From Balanoglossus misakiensis (lineage: Eukaryota > Hemichordata), in assembly GCA_040954595.2 (NCBI GenBank), contig CM082587.2:5084001-5148000 (forward strand): a DNA stretch of 64,000 nucleotides, read 5' to 3'. The position numbers were made by a program, and so were the translations under genes. The notes below the pieces were generated by a model, which saw nothing but the letters and a program-made list of their open reading frames with translations, was not told where the DNA came from and ran no database searches. Each line of letters begins with the position of its first letter. The stretch's first letter is position 1. This document shows, piece by piece, positions 51,098 through 63,100 of this stretch.

Positions 51098-53810
51098 CTG
51101 CAAAAAAACCACAAACAGTCAAACCTGGTCTGGTTTCTGGCCGACACAGCGTAGTACGCAACAGGGAAATCCAAGCACCTCTCCGGGCATGGTATAAACT
51201 CAGGCCAGGTGGTTCACTTGATGCAGACGCAGACTTGTTTAAATATTGCTCAACCTTGCACACGGAGAAGATCTCCACTGCGCTGCTGACACCACCATTC
51301 AAGTATTCTAAGCGGGCGTTTCCTTCTGACAACCGGTGCGCTTGTGGGTGCGAGGTTTGCACACCACTGTGCCACACTGCTTTCAAACGCATCACAAAAC
51401 TGCTCAGTCGTCGAAGATGATTGCCGCTCGTCTATTAAAAATGTGCAAAAACAAACATACTGCGTCCGACAGAACTGCGAGAAAGAATGGCACACAGACC
51501 TGAACATGGTGTTTGACTTTCTTTCTTCGTCCACGCTGTGTCTGAAACTGAAAGGCAGAGTCTACGACAAAGTGGCGTTCGCTGGACAGATCAGTTGAAT
51601 AAATGCTGAACGCCGCATGGGCGTTGGTGTGTGTCATCAATAATTCATGTTTCACCGCTGAAGAGCCATTGGAGGGTTTTGACAGATGCTTTAGTTCCTC
51701 GTCGTCTGATTGGGCCACGCTCGTTCAATTGTATGACACCTTGAATCGCTTGACGCGGAAGTGGCAAGGGTGTACTCTGTTTGCTCGTCTTGTTGTTGCC
51801 ATGGCGACCTCTCGGCTACACAAAGCGAAGCAAAAAAACACTTCTCCATTACGTTTTTCGGGTGTGTTGCGACTCGCGAGTACAGGTGTTGATTTATTCA
51901 CCCAAAACACGGCGTTATACTGTTCGGTGATTGAGTTACGTCGACTTGTTAAAAAGGGGTTACTTACAAACACGTTAAAATGGTGTTACTGTATACTGGT
52001 ATCTCGTTTTTTAGTTGTTGCTCAGAAACATGTCCATACACATCCATACATTCCACCCCTGTGTGTTGCTACAAGGAACAAATCATGCAGGGTGCATTGC
52101 ACAACAGTCATGTGATAGAGGGACTGTGATCGCATTTAGACATGATCATAACTGGACTGGGTCCTACCCCTGTATAGTTTACTCCACATTGTAGAATAGA
52201 TTTGGTCCGCGTCCGCATTTGATCGTGACTGAGAATTATGACCGGGATTGATAATCGCCTGGAAACTGTAATAACGCTTTGGCATTTCCCTTCCAAAGAG
52301 ACAGAGGCCAATGGCTTTTCAAGTCGGTTCGTGTGATAGCTATCTTGGTTTCATATATGTATGGCGGCCCGCTTCCGCTCTAGATGTGTGTCCACCGAAC
52401 ACTGATGACGCACTAGATAAGACCAGGTAGTGTACATATGAGAGTCTACGTTGGCCTGATGACTGTTTCAGTTGTGGATCGACTACACTTTGAAACAAGA
52501 CTTGAGATCCAATCCGATACAAACTGAAGGCCACGGTTTACTAAACACATTGAAATTCAGTCGCATTTAGACAGAGAAATAAGTAAGAGGGAAATATCAT
52601 GCATTTCTTTACATTCAGGAAGTGTTTGTTGTTTTTTTCAAATCAGAAAAGCACCTGTTTTTCAGTATTGTAACTGGACACTTTCCAAGACCTTTGTTCG
52701 CTTTCGGGCCTCTGTGCTCCGGCCACAAAAGAAGTAAGTTGTAGAATATAGTTGCCATGCACTTCAGCGTTATTTACCAACACGGAATTAGAGAAGTTGA
52801 CACCGCTTGCTTTCGCAGTGCCTAAACGATGTGCAAAACTCACAAAAAACAATACGTGGGGGGTAAACTTCATCTTTGCCAGTAGAGGCCAGACCCACGA
52901 TCGAAACACGTGAGACTTCTGTCAATGTTTGAGTTCAGAAACATGAAGTGTGTCTACTCTAGATGCAGTGTGATAGCTTCACGATGTTTCACTTTGGTGT
53001 TTACCAACCTTTTAACGAGAGCAATTATTACTGATACTTTAGATAACCGATGATAGTTTGTGTGAGATATCTACATCATTATTGATCGTTTGTTTGTTTG
53101 TTTGTTTGTTTGTTTGTTTAATTATTACCTGTACTGGCCACGTTGTTCATTGTGTCTGCAACCCTTTCATATATAGACCAGACTTTAAGGGATAGAGAGA
53201 TAGTGTGCACACACAATGCCCGCCCTATCTGATCAAGCTGACAACGAACATTCCTTGGGAGCTGAACTCTTCATATAAACAGAGATGACGCGGACAAATA
53301 TATTCATATCTTCATAACTATGTACTAGGTGATGAATTTAACACGGTTGTCACAAATACTGGTGCTTGCCGTTGTTTTAAAGTTTAACGGCATTTTGTGT
53401 GTATACCTGGGTTAAAGTAAATACTTCAGCATATCCGAGTTGTGACTCATCTCATTGGCATTTCTGTGCAAAAGCCAAAAGCGATCGTTTTGTCACATCA
53501 CGGTCCCATGGTAGAAACGTAATAGAACACAACAACGAAATATAAGAAATGGCTAATGACACAATTACACATTTATTCAGAATCTTCTTATTTACAACCA
53601 ATTCCGATGTTGTGCAATTTCCATTTTACGACCTGTCATAAAGACAGCCTTTTACATACCGTTAAAATATGCACGCCCTCAACGACATAAATATTCGCGT
53701 TCTACTTCAGACAATTGAGTTTTGTGAGGAAAATTTGACATCTGTCATCAAAACGTCATTTAAATTTTCCTGCGAACAATAAAACCGACGAATACACTCA
53801 CTCACGGCAG
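51098..53810. other. Between mini-mucin genes C and D; nothing assembled
   Basis: Contains a (TTTG)n repeat at about 53088-53119. The longest frame (51603-52115, plus, 170 codons) has no domain, no membrane or signal pattern of the local family, and no splice context. Confidence 0.5.
53088..53119. repeat. (TTTG)n tetranucleotide repeat
   Basis: Eight consecutive GTTT units. Confidence 0.9.
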
Positions 53811-54190
53811 ATTAAACAAAACAACCAATACCGAGAAAACTCAAGCCCAGCTGGGCCAAACTTATTGTCTGTCTATACTTGCAGAACACACAAGTAAAGG
53901 GAAAGCGAAATTCGACTGAAAACACGTATAATGTACAATAAATTGACCTGTGTGACGAGATAATCTGTACACGATACAAAAGTTCACGGTCGACCTGACT
54001 GCTATCGTCTTCAAGACTTCCACGGTCTGAAGTGTCACACACAATCGGGCGTCATCTGCAGATGCACGTGTACCTGAAGAGACAACGGCGACATTTGCTC
54101 GTGACCTATTGGTGGCAGTTTGAACGGGGAGTAAAGAAGCAATGCCTATTCGACTACATGCACTCACCTGACTTTCTTTCAAGGCATCCG

Positions 54191-55801
54191 TTAGAATACA
54201 TGTACCCACGTGGATAGCAATGCAGCCAGGATCACTGCAGTCCAACCCACGACGATTCTTCTCGGCGCGGAGCTCGAGTCTGTTTCCGTTAGGAGAAATA
54301 TGAAAGAAAGTGAATGATTAAAAAAGGCTTGACTGAGACTTGTATTTCTGTGTTGGGACCTGTTGAGTTACAAATGATCAACAACAAATTTCGGTCAAAA
54401 GTTGTTCTTATTCCGTGCCGGGTCCTACTTTGAAGATTTCAGTACGGTCAGAGAGACAGACAACAGTTCACTACAGCGACATGCACATTACCTGTTGTTG
54501 CGGCGACTGTGGTCATATCTGTGCCACCACTAGCGCCACCGCCGCCAAGATTGTTAGTGTTGCCTGGCCCGCCGTTCGCCGACGTCGACGCGGTCGCACC
54601 CGCACCACCATTCTGGGACGGTGACGTTGAACCTGCTGTGGTTCCCCCGCCCTGTGCCATAGTTTGGCCGGCCGAGGTTCCCCCGCCCGCAGTTGTCGGC
54701 GTGGCACCCGTGGTTGTCGTACGACCTGTTTGAACCAGAACAGAAATTGCAAAGATGTACAGGTGTGTGCTGGAGTCGAGTACACATCCGCGTGCTCAGT
54801 GATACATGGAAATAAATTGTTGTGGGACACGGACGGAGAACGGGGCGCAGAGACACGATCACAACCAAAAGTGACCATTCTCGAACTTTTTCCAGGTGAT
54901 TTCTGCCAAACTTTGCAGTAACTCGGCCGAAAAAAATGAAAGAGAAAATGTGGAGTACAAGCTTTTCAATTTTCAGATGGTGTATCGAATCAGGAGCGCG
55001 TGCAATCCGTAAAGATCAGTGCGATATACCTGTAGGCCTGGTGTGTGGGACTATGGTGTTACGTCACACCACAAATAACTGTCAGTTTTCTGGAGTCCAC
55101 TACCCCATTTACAAATTTGCATTCCCATTAACATTTCAATTGTTTTCTGATGCACCTGGTCCTAATGATATTACCGGTACTCACCAGTCGTCGCCACTGG
55201 TGTTGTCACACAATCACATATGTCATGAAGTGTGAACACAACGTAAATCACAAACAAACATCTAATTTTAGGTTTCCTGGTTTAAAAAAAAGAATAGACG
55301 ATGTAAATATAAATTGACAGATAGCATTGCTAGAGTACTGAAACACTCTTCATATGAGTGAGAAAGTAGCCGAAGTTGCGAATAGATGATTTTCGGCTCA
55401 TTGCCAGATGATAACTATAAGTAGATATGGGGACTATAAGTTGCAATAGCCCTGGTCTCCTATATTACGCATGTATATTGTTGAATATCAAAACTATTGG
55501 GGAAAACACACAACAGTATAGGTTGTACTCACATCATCCTCTGTGTTGGACACCCGTTTTTTTTCTTCTCTGCGTGGAAGTGCGATGGGGGAGGTTTTGG
55601 CCTGATGGTCTTCGCGCGAGGCAGTACTGTTTTTGCTGTGTGCTGTTCAGGTAGGTCTCGGCTCAACTGGAGACATCAGTCGCCGCCGCGCAAGGTGATG
55701 GATGGTGTATATGGGTCATTACCTGCGACTTCCCCTCCAATCAAAACAGCCACGAGGGCCGTCGCACCGCAGAAAGTGATACGTGATCCTCCAAACGGTT
55801 T
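54191..55801 (-). CDS. Gene D: Gly/Thr-rich mini-mucin with hydrophobic C-terminus
   Basis: Minus-strand exons: 55723-55801, 54492-54725 and 54191-54279 (stop TAA 54191-54193), joined in phase 1 throughout. The first encodes a hydrophobic signal core (GGSRITFCGATALVAVLIGGEVA) but opens in phase 0 without its own ATG, so a start exon is missing. The second is a 78-codon module rich in Gly, Thr, Ala and Ser, with repeated GGGT and GGAS/GGTS motifs and no Cys. The third encodes SSSAPRR, a hydrophobic run (IVVGWTAVILAALLSTWVHVF) and then the stop, a good GPI-signal pattern. A 12-base phase-compatible micro-exon (VATT) may exist at 55185-55196. The least certain part is the link of the first exon to the rest. 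Confidence 0.52.
55185..55196 (-). pseudogene. Micro-exon or exon remnant encoding VATT(G)
   Basis: On the minus strand, ACAACACCAGTGGCGACGACTG runs into a GTGAGT donor. It reads TTPVATT-G, the same as the end of the gene C module. There is no acceptor upstream of ACAACA; only the internal CCAG|TGG could serve, giving a 12-base exon. It may be a decayed module copy. Confidence 0.3.
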
Positions 55802-56913
55802 CTGTGGAAACGGCAACTTGTTTACCGGTACGCTCCCCTAACACAAGTCACCGGGTGGCGGTCATTCGTTTACAATAAATAAACAACTTTAAAAATAAAC
55901 TCACTTGAAGAGGTCGGGCACTAGGCAACGAGGTGGAAAACAGTCATTCCGTGTTCTGCGTCACGTGACAACAGTTCTGACCAATCCCCGTACATTTGAT
56001 TTGGCAAAACTTCACGTCGACATAGATTTCTTGACGCTTTTTGCCGCACACGGCTCGTCACAAAAAAATGTCACAACGTTTATGATATCGAATTTCTCGG
56101 TGGTGGGCTGTGCTTAGGGTTGTTTTTCTGCGGAAAGTGAAACTCTCCATGCTTTCGGTAAACGGCGGCTAGAAATTGAGATGCAAAGCAAATAGGAGTA
56201 ATATGGTCCGTTGAAAACACAATCATCGCACCGTGACGATGAGACGACAACTTGAAGATTTATTAACCAGTGCCGACGCATGCCTGTGCCAATTTGTGAT
56301 GTTTACGAACAGTATCAGTTTATCCAGAGAAAAGTGCAAAACAACATTGCCTTTACAGCCAAGCGAAAGCGAAGTGAGTGAAGGGGAAAGAAGTTTGACA
56401 CAAAGGTATGAGTGAACTAAAATGCGGTTTGAAGCGCCTCCATTCCACAAATATTACCCTACAAACGACACGTGGATCTTTTTTTACAAATGACTGTCAT
56501 ATTAGCTAGGTTAGTATCTCCTTTATTAAAACAGTACGTATAAAAGAAATACAATTTACAAGACCAATATTAGTTAAATATGACAATGCCATACAACATC
56601 TGTCCACTATACCGTGACCTAGGCCTAATTAAAAGTGCATCCTTTAGGTTTCAGCACGGTCTGACCGTGGTTTCAGACATTGTTATTTCGAATTTGTCCT
56701 ACCCTTGTTATGTTCAACATAAAAAATCCCTGATTATCTCATTACAGTATCATTCTCAAGGAAATAAAGTTGCTAATTGAATATATTCGGACTCAATCCA
56801 CTAAAGTTGAAAATATCAATTATACCGAAGAGTATATGAGTATTGGAACGTATTATCAGATGAAAAATGTACTACGAAAATGTATTGGCAATTGCTGGAG
56901 ACGTCTCGCAAAA
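55802..56913. other. Intergenic, nothing recognised
   Basis: Lies between gene D and the SMP-30 gene. TTTATT at 56522-56527 reads AATAAA on the minus strand and could serve the SMP-30 gene. Confidence 0.5.
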
Positions 56914-58173
56914 TTACTCTTTACTGGACTGGATATTTCCATCCGGCTTCTCGTTATTAATAAACCCCCCTTTCTTTACACACACAAACATTAGAAACAT
57001 TATCAAGACAAGAGAAAATCCACAATTTACCACCTCGAAAGTGATGTCGTCGAAAACAGCGACTAATTTCAATAGTTTATTTTTGCAGTGTTGAATGGAT
57101 GGGTAGCCCGCCCCGTAAGCGTTCAGAGTGGCCCTGTATATTGCTGAATTGGCCATTAGATACAGGTCGTTGCCTTGTTCGCCGCCGAATTCGAGATTAG
57201 AAACAAAAGTTGGCGTCGAAATTTTTCCTATCAGATCGCCCTCTGGATTGAAGACCTGGACGCCGTCGCCTGCACCGACATAAACATTCCCGCACTGGTC
57301 CAGCTTTATTCCATCGGGGATTCCCGGATTTTCGTCACCTTCAACGCTGTTCTCCACCACGGCGAAAAGCTGTCTGTTGCGCAGATGCTTGCCGTCGATG
57401 ACGTCATAGCGGATGACGTGATGGGGTAAATTTGGATGCCAACTGCCCGGCCCTTGAATCGCTCCGGAGTCGGTGAAATAAAGATATCGTTCGTCCGGCG
57501 AAAACGCGAGTCCGTTCGGCTTACTGAAAAAGTCGGCGACGACTGTCAGCTGCGGCCCGGTCGCGTTGGCGTCGAAGCGGTACACGAAATCTCCGACTTG
57601 CACCGAGGGACGGAATGATTGTAGAAATCCGTAGGATGGATCTGTAAACCAGACTGTCCCGTCGCTCTTGACGACGATATCGTTCGGCGAATTCAGCTCC
57701 ATTCCGTAGCTGGCGTTAACCAGCACTTCGACATCGCCGCTCCGCAAATCCGTCCGAGTGATCCGTCCCGGCGATTCTTTTTTAAATCCCTGTTCACACG
57801 TCAGCAGCCGACCGTTGACGTCACGGAATTGTCCGTTCGGCATGTTCGCCTCGGCCGACGATCGGAACGTCGACACATTGCCGCTGTCGATGTCAAACCG
57901 CCGTATCGAATTCAAGGGGACTGACGCGGGGTTTGCGTAGTCACCGACGGGCTGCGTTGTGTACAGAAGAAAACCTTTGTCTCCATCGGGAAAATAAATC
58001 GGTCCTTCGTGAAACTCCAGCGGGTCGTCGCTTTTCGCCAGAAGTTCCAGTTTCGGATGTTTCGGCAAAAGCTCAAAAAATTCTTCCGAATATATTGCAA
58101 AAGGGCTGTCGGTTTTCATAGTTTTCATGAGCGCTAAGAAACAAAATAAGTTTAAGAAATGTCGACTTGCCAT
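56914..58173 (-). CDS. SMP-30/gluconolactonase-family protein with C-terminal membrane segment, intronless
   Basis: Open frame from 58242; Met at 58173 is preferred because it begins a signal-like segment (MASRHFLNLFCFLALM), giving 419 residues. A six-bladed beta-propeller of the SMP-30/gluconolactonase/LRE-like family follows. Likely metal ligands are Glu in HEGPIYFPDG, Asn in NSPNDIVV and Asp in GIPDGIKLD. Other family blocks are VWFTDPSYGF and PNGLAFSPDERYLYFTDS. This lineage, related to bacterial and fungal lactonases, is longer than the ~300-residue regucalcin. Family members hydrolyse sugar lactones or related esters with a divalent metal. Unusually, ~65 residues follow the propeller, with a membrane segment (GFSLVLIMFLMFVCV) and a basic tail. 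No intron is present in the propeller, unlike most genes in the window, which allows retroposition or horizontal transfer. Confidence 0.85.
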   Translation of the reverse strand: MASRHFLNLFCFLALMKTMKTDSPFAIYSEEFFELLPKHPKLELLAKSDDPLEFHEGPIYFPDGDKGFLLYTTQPVGDYANPASVPLNSIRRFDIDSGNVSTFRSSAEANMPNGQFRDVNGRLLTCEQGFKKESPGRITRTDLRSGDVEVLVNASYGMELNSPNDIVVKSDGTVWFTDPSYGFLQSFRPSVQVGDFVYRFDANATGPQLTVVADFFSKPNGLAFSPDERYLYFTDSGAIQGPGSWHPNLPHHVIRYDVIDGKHLRNRQLFAVVENSVEGDENPGIPDGIKLDQCGNVYVGAGDGVQVFNPEGDLIGKISTPTFVSNLEFGGEQGNDLYLMANSAIYRATLNAYGAGYPSIQHCKNKLLKLVAVFDDITFEVVNCGFSLVLIMFLMFVCVKKGGFINNEKPDGNIQSSKE

Positions 58174-60153
58174 TGTCACAGTTAGTATCTGGCGAAAGCT
58201 TCTTTCTGCGACGAGTGATTGTCCTGAATTGTTTTCGTTCAACAGCTGACCGATTGTTTTGGTGTAACTCGATCCTTAACGCATGCGTGACGGACATATT
58301 TTGGTCAGTCGTTGGGATATGATTGTCCTTGGTCATTGTTCTGGGACACCGATGTCACGTGCTTTTATCCAGAATAATCAATATGCAAATGTCAAACCCA
58401 ACGGTGTACGAGTGCGGAGGACACTCCATTGTATGCAAAACGATGGACGAACTCTGAGAAGTGTTTAATATTTAAATCAAGGCCAAATTCGGCGGCCATA
58501 TGCATGTTTATTCACTTTCCGAAAGCTACCAAGGAGATGACTCAGTCGACCTTCCTCGTACATGTATCGTATCGTTGAAATATTATCACTTAAATATTAT
58601 ATTATTGCGTATTGGTCATTTGTTTGGGTTCACGAGTGAAAATCACTTTCCCTCAACGTGTAAGCCGACGCTGTTAACAAACACCACGGTTATGCGGCAT
58701 ACGTCCACACGAAAACAAAATACATGTACATTAACATGAGTCACCTGGACGGTTCGTTAACGCGATTTTTCTCGCTGCGACTATTAAATGTTTATGCGAA
58801 TTCGTCAAGTTAAGTTTTGATTTTATATAGTAACTGATGCGTCAGCGTTTTTCACAACTCCGACAGTAGCTACATATGCTTGCTCTCAAAAATCAAGCTC
58901 TTGCATCATCATGATTCAATGTCGCATGACGCATGCTGGTACGTCCATCATCGGACGGACATTCGTTTTCATACTCTCCAAATTGGGTTGACTCGAACGG
59001 AGCAAAACTGAACGTTCCGCGGAGCAACCAAGCTGTATGACGCTTGTTTCATTAGTACTAAGTTGAAGTATACATGTATGGGAGAGGACAGATACGACAA
59101 ATAACCATATTTAGGGCTTCAAGTTCGAGCCAGCCCGCAATTCACATTTTCTCGACTTTAATAGCCATACTTGACAGCGTTTATAATTATATTATACGTG
59201 CTGTCAACTATGGTGCGACCAGTGGCATAACCAGCCGAAGTGAGACCGACCACTCGCCCTCGTCGATTGTCCGAGGCAGTGCTTATGTATTTCATGATGA
59301 GACAAGTCAAACACGTTCAATTTGTCGAAGGTGGCACATTCTAACTCTTTTTAAATACGGCCTCAAAAATCAATATATACGTAAATTTTATATTGCGTAA
59401 TATTTCTGGACATCTGTTCGTCACGTACGCGCAATGTACGACCAATGCCAAACGTCAGGACAATAGTCCAACATATGTTTGTCTTTGATATTTGTTGAAT
59501 TTTTCAACAAAGAACAAATTCACATGAGAAGGCAACTTTAAATTTCACAAAACTACTAGTATATATCCCGATATGTAATTGACGCAACCATGCAATATTT
59601 CCTATGGACAAATGTAGGTAGACTCAGAGAAAATGCCGCAGCGCTGCAGAAGTGATGAATATTATGGCGCCCTCACCGAAGTACGCCAAAGCCCCCCCCC
59701 CCCCCCCCACCATATCACTTCCTCTTTGAAATCGCTAATTTCCGTAAAAATCTTGTATTTTGTACACGTCAAAAAGTACAGGTTCCACAGAGACAAAATA
59801 TAGTAAAGTTGGACATAACTATTATAACAAGGCAGTGATTAACAAACTAGAATATAACATGTTTTCTTTGACAAGGCAGTGAAATGCTTATTATAAAATA
59901 CTGGCAGTGTTTTCATGCAATAAATATTTATACGTTGCATGAGTATTTTTCAATTATCTTAGGCAGTGATGATCAGACTCAACTTGAGTGAATTGCTTTA
60001 GACTCTTTAGTAAAATTAATCGCTTGATTTTGTGACTGCAAATTTGTTTGGTAATTCTGGCAAATTTAGTTTTTAGTTCTTCTGATCAATGTTGTAGAGG
60101 CTTATCAAAACACCCTTGTCATAGGGTGGTTTTTATGACGGTCATCCCGTCGT
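58174..60153. other. Intergenic between the SMP-30 gene and BUB1
   Basis: Contains a C homopolymer at about 59692-59709, which could be an assembly weak point. No gene was recognised; the frames here are below 110 codons without context. Confidence 0.6.
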
Positions 60154-63100
60154 TCATTTGTTGCTTCCTTCGAAGAGCATGACGTCGTGGTTGCGTTTCA
60201 TCAGCCGGAAGTCGGCGTTCTTGAACGTCTGCAGATAGGCCTGCAGCTTGTCCCTGAGCGCGGAGAGCGACGGAAGCTCCCGGCAGCTTGGCACGTTCAG
60301 CAGGGTGCGGAAGAACTCGTCCCACAGCTGGGCGTTGAACCAGCGAAAGGGCTTACGGCTGATCTTCCACTGGTCGCCCTGTCTGTGCGTGCGCATGTAG
60401 ACACCGAACATCATGCAGAAGACCGTGGCAGCAATGCCATAGTAGTCAGTCTGCAATAAAGATAATAAGGTATGTGTATAGTTATGAGAGAAAACTGCAG
60501 TTGCTATGGCGGCAAAAGTTTGTCCGTGACAATGGCTGATTTTTGAGTGAGGAACTCTTGGAGGAAAATCCTTACAAAACTGAATCAGCATTCAAATTCA
60601 CAACTTGATTGCATATGAGTTTGGCTGAAGCTATCACTACTGTGTTGTTTGCTGAGGACAATTCCACGACTCTGCACTCTGGGCACGACAGACCGCCACA
60701 GAGGGCGCTGTTTCTTAGGACCGCCTTCTTTGACTTGGATATCATTTGTGCTCCGTTTTCTCTCACCTGGTAAGTCCATGGTCGTCCCTGTTGCATTTCG
60801 TGGCACATGAATCCCGAGGTGTTGCACGAAGACGTGAACGTTGTCCCTTCGGGTAGCCGCCTCATGTCGATGGATTGTCCAAAGTCGATGAGCAGCAGAC
60901 CCTCCACTTCATTGATAGGCTCATTGATGTCAATATCTCTATCACTGAGAAAAAAAATCCAGACATTTCCAGTTTCATCAAGAGATAGAAAAATGCAGTT
61001 TTGTGTACAGAAAAACCAAACTCTGTCTAATTTGGTAACCTATGACATACAACAATGTTGAAAGAACCTCTATAAACCAGACACCTCAGCAAACCGATCA
61101 ATTTCTTCAGTCCGTTTGGTGTTCGGTTTAGACAGGCTTTACTGTACACCACAGGGGGTTGGGTGGAGGGGGTAACTTTGCAGAGAACAACACAAAAATG
61201 ACAATCTGAAAGTCCATTCACTTACATGTTGCGAACTATGAGATTATCAGGTTTGAGATCCGCGTGTATGATACCGCACTTGTGGAGCTGGTCAACAATG
61301 TTCAGCAACTCGATGGTGTAGAAGAGGATGATGGGCTGGGGCATGCAGCTGGCCACCTTGTCCGAGCGCCCTCCCTTGTACAGATTGATGAGGTCAAGCA
61401 GGGTCACACTGCTGTGCATCTTGCTCGTCAGCATGCTGCTGTCGTCGTAGATACACGCCTTGTCTATTGCCATGATTGCCGAGTTCTGCGAAAGAAGAAG
61501 CCAGCAGAAAGTAGCATTTATTAACCCTTCATCACCCCCAGTTCCCTCTTTAGGGGTCCAACTTTACCATAGAAGGCAATGGGTTTGGACTGAACCATAT
61601 AAAGGTGGAAGGGTTAAGAAATATCTCAAACTTTGAGTTTGTGTGTATATGTAATTGGTTTGTTTCTTCTGTGCAGTTTTTCATCCAAATCAGGTCCCTT
61701 GGCAGTTCAAACCCCCTTGTCGCACAGTTAAAAGCCTTACCACATTCACAGGTTCACTCAGCTGCCCCAGCCTCTCGTGGGCTTCACTGACCATGTAGAA
61801 TTCCCAGGGCCAGGCAGGTTGCTGCACTTTCAAGATGATCTTGTCGCTGCAGTCCAGCGCCGCAAAGTCGGTGGCGTCTAATTTCTCGGCTTGGTAGATC
61901 TGTGCAAAGGCGCCTTTTCCGAGCAGTTTCTCAACCTTGATCAGATCAGACTCTGAAAACATAAAAAAATAAAATATATCAATGGATGTTCACAGCATGT
62001 CAGTGTTAACCTAAGGTTGGGTATTCTGCAAGGGTGAAGAATGATGTCTGTATGAATCATGAACTTACCAATATCGAGAGCGAGCTGTGGGAAGATATCC
62101 GGCATAGGGGAATCAAATTTCAGATATCCCGGATAGGATTCCAGAGGTCTGGGAATGGTGGCCAGGACGGAGTCAATGAATGCTTTATTAAACGGATCGA
62201 CGCCCTCGGTCGCTGGTTGGGATCCGCTGCCGTTATGAGAGGGAAGTGACGATTGGTTGAGTGACTGCTGCTGCGGGGAGGCAGTGAGCGTCATCGGTTC
62301 GTCTTCTTTGCGCCCCGGTGCCTTTGTTGTCGATAGGTAGTTGTAGAACGATAATTCACATGTTAGCTCCTGATCGTCGGCTGTGTGATCTTGTCTGTGC
62401 TGCTGGACAGCGGGTGCCGGTTTCTTGCTGCTTTGAAAAGTTGGGAGCGAGAAATCCGGAGATTTGCTCTTTGGGGGCGCTGCTTCTCCCCGTCGCCACG
62501 ACGATGCGTCCATCGATCTGTTCCGGGGCGCGGTATGAACATTCTGCAGTGGTGACTGCATGACCACGTCGTCTACGCTGTACCCGGCAGATGATCTCGA
62601 TGCGTGGGAGACCAACGTTGACGAAATGCCCCTCTCCACCTCTGCATCTCGAAATGCTTCCACGCCGAGATGTTCCGACATCATCAGCGATGACCTGCTC
62701 CTGGTGGTTGCTGCCGGCGACGTCATGGCAACATCCTCCACGTGGTGCATCGACGGGATGGTCACGTTAGAATGCTGGTGAACCGAGAGGTGTGAGGCTA
62801 TGCCGCTGCTTCCTGCGCTGGACTTGGACGACTGGGCATCTTCCGCGCTGGTTTCCAGAATAGGACTGTGAACACACAAAGTAGAACAAAAAAAAATAAA
62901 TCACCTTAAATATGGTAACTAGATGTTTTAGAAAACTGATGAAACTCTTCCAAAATGTAATTTTCTGTATCATGGCTTGTATAAAGTCACTGTGGCAACA
63001 CAACATTTCATTACTCAATGGTTCAACATCCTGGCTGTAGTAAGGATGAAATGATAAATATAATTTACCTGAGTGGAGTTGCTGGTGGTGGGTTAGTCAT

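Noticed and set aside
51603-52115. 170-codon plus-strand frame
   Set aside because: No domain, no signal or anchor pattern of the local family, no splice context, and opposing frames of similar length.
53812-54074. Minus-strand hydrophobic terminal frame and a CTCTTCAG-GTACA exon start below gene D
   Set aside because: They look like family exons at first sight, but phases do not join to each other or to gene D, which already has a well-formed last exon at 54191-54279.
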